64,000 nucleotides of DNA from Shinella kummerowiae (GTDB lineage: Bacteria; Pseudomonadota; Alphaproteobacteria; Rhizobiales; Rhizobiaceae): contig NZ_WUMK01000002.1 in NCBI RefSeq assembly GCF_009827055.1, positions 248,001 to 312,000 of the forward strand. Direction: 5' to 3'. A program made the position numbers and the translations under genes. How positions within the stretch are numbered: position 1 is the first letter of the stretch; each line of letters begins with the position of its first letter. Under the pieces are notes generated by a model. The model had not been told where the DNA came from. It worked only from the letters and a program-made list of their open reading frames with translations, and ran no database searches. This document shows positions 1 to 7,495 of the stretch, piece after piece.

Positions 1-329
1 TGGAGCAGCAGCGGCGTGCCGCGGATGACGGTGCAGAAAACACGCGCAGCAACCTTCAGCGGCCACGGTCCCGTCACCTGCACCAGTCCGATCGGCACGG
101 CGAGGAAGAAGCCGAGGATCGAGGTGCTGAAGAGCATCAGCAAGGTCACGCCGACGCCATGGACGAGACGGTCGGAATATTTCGGCACCCAGTCCCAGCG
201 CATGAACCAGATGACGCAGAAGACCAGAAGAGCGGCGATCGCCATCAGCACGATGCGATGCGGCTTGAACATGCTCGCTTTCGTCGGCAGTTCGGTCAGC
301 GCGAGGGCGGAAATGGTCGGATCGCTCAT
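1..329 (-). CDS. Amino-acid ABC transporter permease (HisM/ArtM-like), 3' end beyond window
   Basis: Inner-membrane channel subunit of a polar amino-acid importer. The visible 109 codons start MSDPTISALAL. A hydrophobic segment lies at about residues 28-46 (RIVLMAIAALLVF) and a second at about 62-85. The piece ends in RGTPLLL, a signature of the His/Arg/Glu permease family, where RGTP-L-Q follows the second membrane span. The start codon overlaps the TGA of the preceding permease by one base (TGATG), so the two are translationally coupled and presumably form a heterodimer. The EAA loop and the C-terminus lie outside the window. The family is certain; the substrate (arginine or a related cation) is inferred only from the neighbouring catabolic genes. 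Confidence 0.88.
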   Translation of the reverse strand, partial: MSDPTISALALTELPTKASMFKPHRIVLMAIAALLVFCVIWFMRWDWVPKYSDRLVHGVGVTLLMLFSTSILGFFLAVPIGLVQVTGPWPLKVAARVFCTVIRGTPLLL

Positions 330-1057
330 CAGGCGGCCCTCGCCATGCCGCGCCGGTAGTGGCGCTCGATCAGGCCGATCAGCACGTTGGAGACCAGCGT
401 GATCATCAGGTAGAGCACGCCGGCCGCGCAGAAGAACAGCAGGTAGGCCTTGGTGCTGCCCGCCGCCTGGCGCGTCACCAGCGTCAACTCGCTGAAGCCG
501 ACGACTGCGAGCAGCGCCGTGTCCTTGGTGGCGATCAGCCAGAGATTGGAGAGGCCGGGAATGGCGTGCGGCAGCATGGCCGGCAGGGTGATGCGGCGCA
601 TGATCTGCGTGGGCGCCATACCATAGGCGCGCGCCGCCTCGATCTGTCCCGCCGGCACCGCCTTGATCGCGCCGCGCAGCACCTCCGTCGAATAGGCGCC
701 CTGCACGACGCCGATGACGAAGATGCCGGCCGCAAGGCCGCTGATATCGACCGGGCCGAAACCGACCAGCGCGGAGAACTGGTTCAGCACATCCGTGCCG
801 GCATAATAGAGAATGAGGATCAGCACGAGTTCCGGCACCGCGCGCACCAGGGTCGTGTAGATCTCGAGTAGGTCCTTGGTGACCGGGCCGCCATAGAGCT
901 TGCCCATGGCGCCGCCGGTACCGAGGATCAGGCCGAGCGTATAACCGCCGACGGCAATCTGGAGCGATTGCCAGAGCCCCGCCAGCATTACCCCGCCCCA
1001 GCCGGGTGGGTCAAAGGCAAGCAGGCTCCAGTTGATCAGCGATCCGGCATCGGCCAT
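329..1057 (-). CDS. Amino-acid ABC transporter permease (HisQ/ArtQ-like)
   Basis: A 242-residue inner-membrane permease, normal length for the HisQ/ArtQ family. It carries several hydrophobic spans and, in the middle third, an EAA loop (EAARAYGMAPTQIMRRITLP) that would dock on the ATPase. VRAVPELVLILILYY follows the pattern where family members have R-P-L. It is third in a minus-strand operon: ATPase, binding protein, this gene, then the partial permease, with which it overlaps by one base. A strong hairpin in the 70-base gap before it separates it from the binding-protein gene. The product works with that binding protein and ATPase in importing a basic amino acid; specificity is inferred from context. 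Confidence 0.9.
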   Translation of the reverse strand: MADAGSLINWSLLAFDPPGWGGVMLAGLWQSLQIAVGGYTLGLILGTGGAMGKLYGGPVTKDLLEIYTTLVRAVPELVLILILYYAGTDVLNQFSALVGFGPVDISGLAAGIFVIGVVQGAYSTEVLRGAIKAVPAGQIEAARAYGMAPTQIMRRITLPAMLPHAIPGLSNLWLIATKDTALLAVVGFSELTLVTRQAAGSTKAYLLFFCAAGVLYLMITLVSNVLIGLIERHYRRGMARAA

Positions 1058-1085
1058 AGGGTCTCGTGTCCGTTCGAGGAGATTA

Positions 1086-1107
1086 GCCGGCGGCGAAAAC
1101 CGCCGGC
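1086..1107 (-). repeat. Perfect 8-bp inverted repeat between binding-protein and permease genes
   Basis: GCCGGCGG and CCGCCGGC flank the loop CGAAAA. The hairpin lies 21 bases beyond the binding-protein stop codon in the transcript and before the permease start. Such hairpins often protect the upstream message or cause partial termination, so that binding protein is made in excess of permease. It has no T-tract, so processing/stability is more likely than full termination. The pst operon in this window has the same arrangement. Confidence 0.7.
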
Positions 1108-1127
1108 ATCAGGCACAGGGCAGACGA

Positions 1128-1910
1128 TCAGCCGCCGTAGATGTCGAAGTCGAAATACTTCTTCGAGAAGGTGTCGTAGGTGCCGTTGGCGCGGATCGCC
1201 TTGATCGCGGCGTTGATCTTGTCCTTCAACTCCGTCTCGCCCTTGCGCAGGCCGACGCCGACGCCGAGCCCGAGGACCTCCGGATCGTCCTTGACCATGC
1301 CTTTCATGTCGCAGCAGGCAGCGCCCTGCTCGCTCTTGAGGAATTCCAGCATGGCGACGGAGTCGGCCTGCACCGCATCGATGCGGCCTGCGGCGAGGTC
1401 GTTGTTGGCCTCGTCCTGCGTCTGGTATTCCTTGACCGTCACACCGGCGGGCGCAAAATACTTGTTGGCATAGACCTGGTGGATGGTCGCCACCTGCACG
1501 CCGAGCGTCTTGCCGTTGAGGCCTTCCGGCGTCGGCTCGAACTTGACGTCCTTCGGTCCGATAACGCCGGGAAGCGAGTTGTAGTATTTGTCTGAGAAGT
1601 CGATGGTCTGCTGGCGTTCTGCCGTGACCGACATCGAGCCGATGATCATATCGATCTTATTGGTGGTCAGCGCCGGGATGATGCCGTCCCAAGCGACCGG
1701 CGTGATGACGCAATCGAGCTTCGCTTCGGCGCAGATCGCCTTCATGAAGTCGACTTCCCAGCCCTGCCAGTTGCCCGAGGCGTCCGGCGAGGTGAAGGGC
1801 GGATAGGGCTCGGCGGCAAAACCGACGCGAACCTGCTGGGCGGCGGCACCGGAGACGGCGGCAAGGCCGATTGCGGCGGCAAGGGCGATTGTCTTCAAGG
1901 CACTCTTCAT
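1128..1910 (-). CDS. Periplasmic amino-acid binding protein (Lys/Arg/Orn-type)
   Basis: A 260-residue solute-binding protein of the HisJ/ArgT family. Residues 1-25 form a Sec signal peptide (MKSALKTIALAAAIGLAAVS, then GAAAQQ). The mature part begins VRVGFAAEPYPPFTSPD, the typical first strand around the ligand site. Later come GWEVDFMKAIC, MIIGSMSVTAERQQTIDFS and the domain-two stretch LNGKTLGVQVATIHQVYA. Paired cysteines in GAACCD and the C-terminal DIYGG are common in this family. It is encoded between the ATPase and the permeases, so it is the capture component of the same importer. Arginine, a methylarginine or another guanidino compound is the likely ligand given the divergent genes, but the ligand residues do not settle this. 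Confidence 0.92.
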   Translation of the reverse strand: MKSALKTIALAAAIGLAAVSGAAAQQVRVGFAAEPYPPFTSPDASGNWQGWEVDFMKAICAEAKLDCVITPVAWDGIIPALTTNKIDMIIGSMSVTAERQQTIDFSDKYYNSLPGVIGPKDVKFEPTPEGLNGKTLGVQVATIHQVYANKYFAPAGVTVKEYQTQDEANNDLAAGRIDAVQADSVAMLEFLKSEQGAACCDMKGMVKDDPEVLGLGVGVGLRKGETELKDKINAAIKAIRANGTYDTFSKKYFDFDIYGG

Positions 1911-1938
1911 GATCTTCCCTCTGTTGGTTTTTTTGATC

Positions 1939-2712
1939 TCAGTGGATGGAACTGATGAATTTCTTCAGCCGCTCCGATTTCGGTGCTCCGAACAGTTCGT
2001 CCGGCGGCCCCTGTTCCTCGATGACGCCATTCGCCAGAAAGACGACGTGGCTCGCGACGTTGCGCGCAAATTTCATTTCGTGGGTAACGAGGATCATCGT
2101 GCGCTTCTCCTTGGCGAGGTCGCCGATGACGGAGAGCACCTCGCCGACCAGCTCCGGGTCGAGCGCAGAGGTCGGTTCGTCGAAAAGCATGACATGGGGC
2201 TGGATGGCGAGCGCCCGGGCAATCGCCGCACGCTGCTGCTGGCCGCCGGAGAGGAAGGCGGGATAGGCGTCGCGCTTCTCGTAGAGGCCAACGCGGCGCA
2301 ACAGCGTCTCGGCGCGGGCGATCGCCTCGTCCTTCCTGACGCCGAGCACGTGCACCGGCGCCTCGATGACGTTTTCGAGGATGGTCATGTGCTGCCAGAG
2401 ATTGAAGCTTTGAAACACCATGCCGAGGCGGGAGCGCAGGCGCTGTACCTGCTTGCGGTCGGACGGCATCATGCCGCCATGGCCGTCCGCCTTCATGGCG
2501 ATGGTCTCGCCGTGGATGGTCACCGAGCCGGCGCTCGGCAGCTCCAGCATGTTGATGCAGCGCAGAAATGTCGACTTGCCGGAACCGGAACCGCCGATAA
2601 TGGCGATGACGTCGCCTTCATGCGCGGTGAGCGAAACCCCCTTGAGAACTTCAAGCGGCCCGAAGCGCTTGTGCAGGTCCCGGACCGCGATTGCCTCGGC
2701 ACGTTCCGTCAT
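1939..2712 (-). CDS. Amino-acid ABC transporter ATP-binding protein (HisP/ArtP-like)
   Basis: A 257-residue cytoplasmic ATPase. Walker A is GGSGSGKST (residues 40-48), the signature is LSGGQQQR, Walker B is VMLFDEPTSALD and the switch histidine is in LVTHEMKFARN. Length and motifs are standard for the HisP/GlnQ group. The start is set at MTERAEAI: the open frame runs 41 codons further upstream, but that stretch has no family similarity and would cover much of the divergent promoter region. It is the first gene of the minus-strand import operon, and powers the two permeases downstream. Confidence 0.92.
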   Translation of the reverse strand: MTERAEAIAVRDLHKRFGPLEVLKGVSLTAHEGDVIAIIGGSGSGKSTFLRCINMLELPSAGSVTIHGETIAMKADGHGGMMPSDRKQVQRLRSRLGMVFQSFNLWQHMTILENVIEAPVHVLGVRKDEAIARAETLLRRVGLYEKRDAYPAFLSGGQQQRAAIARALAIQPHVMLFDEPTSALDPELVGEVLSVIGDLAKEKRTMILVTHEMKFARNVASHVVFLANGVIEEQGPPDELFGAPKSERLKKFISSIH

Positions 2713-2835
2713 CGTGGAGAGGTCTCCAGCGCACGGAAAATCGATGCATGGATCATGCCAAACTTCCCCTGTTTTCCAGCGTTCCCGCGGGCATCTTCGG
2801 CCCGTCGTGTCGTCTTGTTGAAAGCATCGTGGCAC

Positions 2836-2863
2836 TTGTTAAGAAATTATTCAAGCGTATAAT
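2836..2863 (+). promoter_or_regulatory. Sigma-70-like promoter for the amidinohydrolase gene
   Basis: TTGTTA (2836-2841), a 16-base spacer and a perfect TATAAT (2858-2863) lie about 60 bases before the start at 2927. The segment around it is clearly AT-richer than the flanking genes. CTTG...CAAG (2835-2838 and 2852-2855) forms an imperfect palindrome between the two hexamers, which could be the operator of the nearby TetR-family regulator; that link is a guess. Confidence 0.6.
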
Positions 2864-2926
2864 AGACCAACCGCTGACTTTTCCGGCAGCGCCCACCCAT
2901 GATCCATTTTCCAGCAGGAGCATTGA

Positions 2927-3805
2927 ATGACCGCCTACGGTTCGCAGGAAATGTCGGCCCCCCTGATGCGCGTTCTGATGCGCCGCCCCGGCAACAGCCT
3001 GAAGGCTGCCGATCCCGCCAAGTGGCATTACGGCCCGACGTTCGATGGCGCGCGCGCCGTGCACCAGTACAAGGCCTTCGCCGAGCTGGTCGAAAAGTCC
3101 GGTACCGAGATCATCTGGCTGGAAGACGAGGGCGACGGCCTCGCAGATGCGATGTTCACCCACGATCCGTCCTTGATGTCCGACCACGGCGCGATCCTGC
3201 TGCGCATGGGCAAGCCGCTGCGCGTGGCGGAAACCGCCCTGCATGAAAAAGCCTACGCCGAGCGCCAGATCCCGATCCTCGGCCGCATCGAGGGCGACGG
3301 CACCGTCGAAGGCGGCGATTGCATCTGGCTCGATGCCAAGACGCTGGTCATCGGCCGCGGCGTGCGCACCAACCAGGAAGGCATCGACCAGATCTCGAAG
3401 ATCCTGGCGCCGCATGGTGTCACCGTGCTCGCCTATGACCTGCCGCTCTGGCACGGCGAGGAAGCCTGCCTGCACCTGATGAGCGTGATGAGCCCGCTTG
3501 CCGAAGACCTGGCGCTGGTCTTCGCGCCGCTGCTGCCGGCCGCCTTCTACCAATTGCTCAAGAAGCGCGGCATCCGCCTCATCGAGGCGCCGGCCGACGA
3601 ATTTCATGCGAGCAACGGCCTGTCGCTGAACGTGTTGCCGACGCGGCCCTACGAGGTCATCATGGTGGAAGGATTCCCGGCCACCAAGGCGGCGATGGAA
3701 GCGGCTGGCTGCACGGTACAGGTGTTTGAAGCCGACGCGCTCTGCATCGCCTGCGAAGGTGGCCCGACCTGCCTGACTCGGCCGGTGCTGCGCCGCGCCG
3801 CCTAA
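2927..3805 (+). CDS. Dimethylargininase / arginine deiminase-superfamily amidinohydrolase
   Basis: A 292-residue enzyme of the guanidino-modifying superfamily (DDAH, arginine deiminase, amidinotransferase), which attacks a guanidinium carbon with a cysteine. Visible landmarks in order are FTHDPS (77-82, where relatives have F-x-R-D-P), VEGGD (127-131), CLHLMSVMSPL with the presumed catalytic His183, and EGGPTCLTRP with the presumed nucleophile Cys282. The length is close to DDAH and far below bacterial ArcA (about 410), which favours a DDAH-like reaction (methylarginine to citrulline plus a methylamine) or a related guanidino hydrolase. AGGAG six bases before the ATG supports the start. It lies divergent from a basic amino-acid importer and upstream of aruH/aruI-like genes. 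The exact substrate is not readable from sequence. Confidence 0.82.
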   Translation: MTAYGSQEMSAPLMRVLMRRPGNSLKAADPAKWHYGPTFDGARAVHQYKAFAELVEKSGTEIIWLEDEGDGLADAMFTHDPSLMSDHGAILLRMGKPLRVAETALHEKAYAERQIPILGRIEGDGTVEGGDCIWLDAKTLVIGRGVRTNQEGIDQISKILAPHGVTVLAYDLPLWHGEEACLHLMSVMSPLAEDLALVFAPLLPAAFYQLLKKRGIRLIEAPADEFHASNGLSLNVLPTRPYEVIMVEGFPATKAAMEAAGCTVQVFEADALCIACEGGPTCLTRPVLRRAA

Positions 3806-3827
3806 GGCACCAACGAACGAGGACAAG

Positions 3828-4466
3828 ATGGCCCGCCGGACCTTCCACCGCGCCCCAGAGGCCGAACGCCGCCACGATCTGATCGAGGCGACGCTCGACT
3901 GCATCGCCGAATACGGCTTGCAGGGCGCAACGGTCCGGCAGATCGCCATCAAGGCGGGTGTGACGGCAGGGCTCATCCGGCACTATTTCCAGTCCAAGGA
4001 GCATATCCTCCAGGAGGCCTACCGCCTCGTCATCGCGCGGCTGACCGAAAAGGCCGAGCGGGTGACGGGCGATCCGGAAACGCGCCTGCGCGACTTCATC
4101 GTCATCAACCTGACGGAGCCAGTCGCCAACAGCCGCAGCCTCTCGCTCTGGGCCTCGTTCATCAGCCGGGTCAGCGTCGATCCCGAACTCGCCGCGATCC
4201 ACCGGGAAGGTTATCTGAGCTTTCGCAACGCGCTCGAAAGCCTGCTCGCCGATTTCCTCGCTGCCCGCGGCGCGGATGCCTCGCCGGAGCGCTGCCGCAA
4301 GCTCGCCATCGCCGTCAACGGGCTGCTCGATGGCCTCTGGCTGGAGGGTTGCCTCGCCGGCGAACTTTTCGGGGAGAGCGAACTTGTCGAGGTCGCCCTG
4401 ACCTCGATCGAAACCCTGCTTGGATTACCCCTCAGGCCGGTCGACGCTGCGAGCGCCGATCGCTAA
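3828..4466 (+). CDS. TetR-family regulator, BetI-like
   Basis: A 212-residue DNA-binding regulator. The N-terminal helix-turn-helix reads GATVRQIAIKAGVTAGLIRH followed by YFQSKEHIL (about residues 30-62), typical of TetR proteins. The longer C-terminal ligand domain with LSLWASFISRV and RLAIAVNGLLDGLWLEG-type segments resembles BetI-like members. GAGGA five bases before the ATG supports the start. It sits 22 bases after the amidinohydrolase gene and 31 bases before the aminotransferase gene, so it is co-transcribed and most simply controls this operon and perhaps the divergent importer. The inducer is unknown; a guanidino compound is the obvious candidate. Confidence 0.85.
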   Translation: MARRTFHRAPEAERRHDLIEATLDCIAEYGLQGATVRQIAIKAGVTAGLIRHYFQSKEHILQEAYRLVIARLTEKAERVTGDPETRLRDFIVINLTEPVANSRSLSLWASFISRVSVDPELAAIHREGYLSFRNALESLLADFLAARGADASPERCRKLAIAVNGLLDGLWLEGCLAGELFGESELVEVALTSIETLLGLPLRPVDAASADR

Positions 4467-4497
4467 ACCACACCCAATTGAAATGCAGAGGACGGCC

Positions 4498-5688
4498 ATG
4501 CGCTACGCTTCCATCACAGACCGGCTTGCCAATCTCGGCTCGGAAAAATGGGCCATCCATGCCGAAGCCCGGCGGATGAAGAAGGACGGCAAGGCCATCA
4601 TCGAGCTCACCATCGGCGAGCCGGATGTCGCCCCGGACCCGATGCTGCTCGCCGAGGCCGTGCGCGCCATGCAGGCGGGCCGCCACCGTTATTCCAACGG
4701 CCGGGGAGAGCCCTCCGTCGTGGACGCCCTCGTGCGAAAATACCGCAAGCGCCGCAGCGATGTGACCGCCGAAAACGTGCTGTGTTTCCCGGGTACCCAG
4801 ACCGCCCTCTTCGCCGTCATGCTCGGCCTCGTCGAGGCGGGCGATACCGTGCTCGTCGGCGACCCGCTTTATGCCACCTACGAAGGCGTCATCCGCTCCA
4901 CTGGCGCCGAGCATATTGTTGTACCGCTGCGCCCGGAAAACGGTTTCCACATGAAGGCCGCCGATCTTGAGGCCGCGATCACGCCCGAATGCCGCGCGCT
5001 GCTGCTCAACACGCCGCACAACCCCACCGGCGCGGTGCTGAGCGCGCAAGAAATCGCCGAGATCGGTGCCGTTTGCCGCAAACATGATCTCTGGATCGTC
5101 TGCGATGAGGTCTACGAACAGCTCGTCTTTGGCGCCGCCTTTGCCTCGCCCTTCGACAATCCGGACCTCGCCGAGCGCACCATCGTCGTCTCTTCCATCT
5201 CGAAATCCCATGCCGCACCGGGCTTCCGCAGTGGCTGGGCGATCGGGCCGTCTGAATTCTGCACGCGACTGCTTTCGGTATCCGAAACCATGCTGTTCGG
5301 CGGCCAGCCTTTCATCGCCGACATGACAGCCTATGCGCTCGACAACCCGATCACCACCGCCGCCACGATGCGCCGGATTTACCAGGGGCGCGCCACCCGG
5401 TTCGCCACGGCGCTCGCCAAGGCTCCCGGTCTCGTGCCGTTGCCGCCGGAAGCCGGCATGTTCATCGTCGTAGACGTCGCGGGAACAGGCCTGAGCGGTG
5501 AGGATTTCGCCTGGGCGCTGCTGCGCGAGGAACTGGTCGCCGTCATGCCGGGATCGTCGTTCGGCGACGCGGCGGCAGACTATATCCGCCTCAGCCTGAC
5601 CGTGCCCGACGACCATATCGACGAGGCCTGCCGGCGCATCGCAGCGCTCGCCGCCCGATCCGCAAGCCCCAAGGAGCGCCGCGCATGA
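4498..5688 (+). CDS. aruH: PLP-dependent aminotransferase, arginine:pyruvate transaminase (AruH)-like
   Basis: A 396-residue class I/II aminotransferase. Motifs in order: GEPD near 40, NTPHNPTGAVLS (171-182), CDEVYEQLVFG (202-212) and the PLP lysine in SSISKSHAAPGFRSGW (Lys236). From memory, the N-terminus MRYASITDRLAN and the segments YSNGRGEPS and PLYATYEGVIRSTGAE follow Pseudomonas AruH closely. AruH converts L-arginine and pyruvate to 2-ketoarginine and alanine. The start at 4498 is chosen over ATG 4483 because AGAGGA lies at 4486-4491, correctly spaced for 4498. It overlaps the following AruI-like gene by four bases (ATGA). Pairing with an AruI-like decarboxylase makes the assignment stronger than for an isolated aminotransferase. 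Confidence 0.82.
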   Translation: MRYASITDRLANLGSEKWAIHAEARRMKKDGKAIIELTIGEPDVAPDPMLLAEAVRAMQAGRHRYSNGRGEPSVVDALVRKYRKRRSDVTAENVLCFPGTQTALFAVMLGLVEAGDTVLVGDPLYATYEGVIRSTGAEHIVVPLRPENGFHMKAADLEAAITPECRALLLNTPHNPTGAVLSAQEIAEIGAVCRKHDLWIVCDEVYEQLVFGAAFASPFDNPDLAERTIVVSSISKSHAAPGFRSGWAIGPSEFCTRLLSVSETMLFGGQPFIADMTAYALDNPITTAATMRRIYQGRATRFATALAKAPGLVPLPPEAGMFIVVDVAGTGLSGEDFAWALLREELVAVMPGSSFGDAAADYIRLSLTVPDDHIDEACRRIAALAARSASPKERRA

Positions 5689-7292
5689 CCACGAAAACCG
5701 TAGGCGAAGTTCTCGTCGACCTGCTCGAAGCCAATGGCGTCGAGGTGGTTTTCGGCATTCCGGGCGTGCATACGGTCGAGCTCTATCGCGGGCTCGCCGC
5801 CTCAAAAATCCGCCACATCACGCCGCGCCACGAACAGGGCGCCGGCTTCATGGCCGACGGTTATGCTCGCGTCTCGGGCAAGCCTGGCGTTGCCCTCGTC
5901 ATCACCGGCCCCGGCCTCACCAACACGATCACCGCCATGGCGCAGGCGCGGCAGGATTCCGTGCCGATGCTGGTCATCTCTGGCGTCAACCGGCGCGATT
6001 CGCTTGGCCATGGCCGTGGCCTGCTGCATGAACTGCCGGACCAGCAGGGCATGATGAAGACGCTGGCGCTCTATTCGCACACGCTACTCAACCCCGCCGA
6101 CCTGCCGCTCGTCGTGGAGCGCGCCTTCGCGGTTCTGCTCTCCGGTCGGCCCGGCCCGGTGCATATCGAAATCCCGACCGACGTGATGGCAAAACCCATC
6201 GAGACCGGCAGCTTTCCCGCGACCGTCGCGACCCGACCGCGCGCCGATGCCGAAACGCTTCAGCGTGCCGCGATCCTCTGCACCAACGCATCCCGCCCCG
6301 TCATTCTTGCCGGTGGCGGCGCGATCACGGCGGAAGAGGAAATCCGTGAACTCGCCGAGCGCATCGGTGCGCCCGTCGTCACCACGGTCAATGGACGCGG
6401 TCTGCTCGGCGGCCATCCGCTACGCATCCCGGCAAGCCCCAGCCTGAAGGCCGTGCGGCGGCTTCTTTCCGATGCCGATCTCGTCGTCGCCTTCGGCACG
6501 GAGTTCGGTCCGACCGACTACGACATCAATGTCGATGGCGGGTTCCCGCGCCTCAAGACATTGATCCGCATCGATATCGACGCCGCCCAGCTTGCCCGCA
6601 CGCCGCAATCCGCCCTGTCGATCTTCTCCAGCGCCAAGACGGCAGCAGCCGGCATGCTGGGTTTCCTCGAGGGCCACAAGCCGATCAGCAATGGCGCGGC
6701 GCGTGCCGAGACCGTGCGGAAAAACGCCTGGAACGAGCTGACGGCGAAAATGCAGTCGGAAGTGCGCGTCATCGATGCGATCTGGAAAACGCTGCCGAAG
6801 GCGATCATCGTCGGCGATTCCACGCAGGCCGTCTATGCCGGCAACTACTATTGCGATGCGCCGCGTGTGCGCAGCTGGTTCAACGCAGCGACCGGTTATG
6901 GCGCACTCGGTTTCGCGCCGCCGGCGGCCGTGGGCGCAGCCCTCGCCGAACCCGATGCACCGGTCATCTGCCTCGTCGGCGATGGCGGCTTGCAATTCTC
7001 GCTTTCGGAAATCGGATCGGCGGTGGATGCGGGAGCCTGCGTCGTCTTCCTTGTCTGGAACAATGACGGCTACCAGGAGATCGAGAACTACATGGTCGAT
7101 GCCGGCATCACGCCGGAGGGAGTAAAACCCTCGGCACCCGATTTCATCGCGATCGGCGCCGCCTACGGCCTGCCCTCCGAACGCCTGGCCGACGTGCGCG
7201 ATCTCCCGGCGTCCCTGGAGCGGGCCGCGGCTCGGACGGGCCCGAGCCTCGTCGAAATCCACCAGACGAAAACAATCGGAGCGACGGCGTAG
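5685..7292 (+). CDS. aruI: Thiamine-diphosphate decarboxylase, 2-ketoarginine decarboxylase (AruI)-like
   Basis: A 535-residue enzyme of the acetolactate synthase/benzoylformate decarboxylase family. The N-terminal PYR domain has VVFGIPGVHTVELYRG and the catalytic glutamate region PRHEQGAGFMADGYAR (about 48-63). The central domain has PVILAGGGAITAEEE. The C-terminal PP domain has the thiamine/Mg motif GDGGLQFSLSEIGSA followed by WNNDGYQEIENYM. Coupled by an ATGA overlap to the AruH-like aminotransferase, it is most likely the decarboxylase that turns 5-guanidino-2-oxopentanoate into 4-guanidinobutyraldehyde. A generic acetolactate-synthase-like role cannot be excluded from motifs alone. The dehydrogenase and guanidinobutyrase needed next are not in this window. 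Confidence 0.82.
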   Translation: MTTKTVGEVLVDLLEANGVEVVFGIPGVHTVELYRGLAASKIRHITPRHEQGAGFMADGYARVSGKPGVALVITGPGLTNTITAMAQARQDSVPMLVISGVNRRDSLGHGRGLLHELPDQQGMMKTLALYSHTLLNPADLPLVVERAFAVLLSGRPGPVHIEIPTDVMAKPIETGSFPATVATRPRADAETLQRAAILCTNASRPVILAGGGAITAEEEIRELAERIGAPVVTTVNGRGLLGGHPLRIPASPSLKAVRRLLSDADLVVAFGTEFGPTDYDINVDGGFPRLKTLIRIDIDAAQLARTPQSALSIFSSAKTAAAGMLGFLEGHKPISNGAARAETVRKNAWNELTAKMQSEVRVIDAIWKTLPKAIIVGDSTQAVYAGNYYCDAPRVRSWFNAATGYGALGFAPPAAVGAALAEPDAPVICLVGDGGLQFSLSEIGSAVDAGACVVFLVWNNDGYQEIENYMVDAGITPEGVKPSAPDFIAIGAAYGLPSERLADVRDLPASLERAAARTGPSLVEIHQTKTIGATA

Positions 7293-7307
7293 TCTCTCCC
7301 CTCCGTT

Positions 7308-7333
7308 GACGGCAGCAGTGTACGGCTGCCGTC
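7308..7333 (+). terminator. Hairpin after the aruHI-like operon
   Basis: GACGGCAGC and GCTGCCGTC form a perfect 9-bp stem with an 8-base loop, beginning 16 bases after the stop at 7292. There is no T-run after it, so it may be a transcript-end stabiliser or a Rho-assisted terminator rather than a classical intrinsic one. Confidence 0.5.
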
Positions 7334-7495
7334 CGTGAAAGTGCGCACGCGCCCTCTGGAGTGACCCATGAGCGCGGGAAACCCTGTTGGCGGGCTCACC
7401 TGCGCCTTTGCAAATCGTGTTTTATTTGTCATGGATGCGGCATTGTCTGCCGCCCAACCGCGCGCGCGGTAATCGAAAGCAAGTCGGATACAGGG

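Noticed and set aside
2753-3976. Minus-strand open frame of about 400 codons covering the amidinohydrolase gene
   Set aside because: No start signal or family features; the plus-strand gene has catalytic motifs and a ribosome-binding site.
7361-7495. N-terminal extension of the ParB-like gene from GTG 7361
   Set aside because: Cysteine-rich, with no ribosome-binding site fitting that codon and unlike the rest of the protein; treated as upstream non-coding DNA, though it cannot be excluded.
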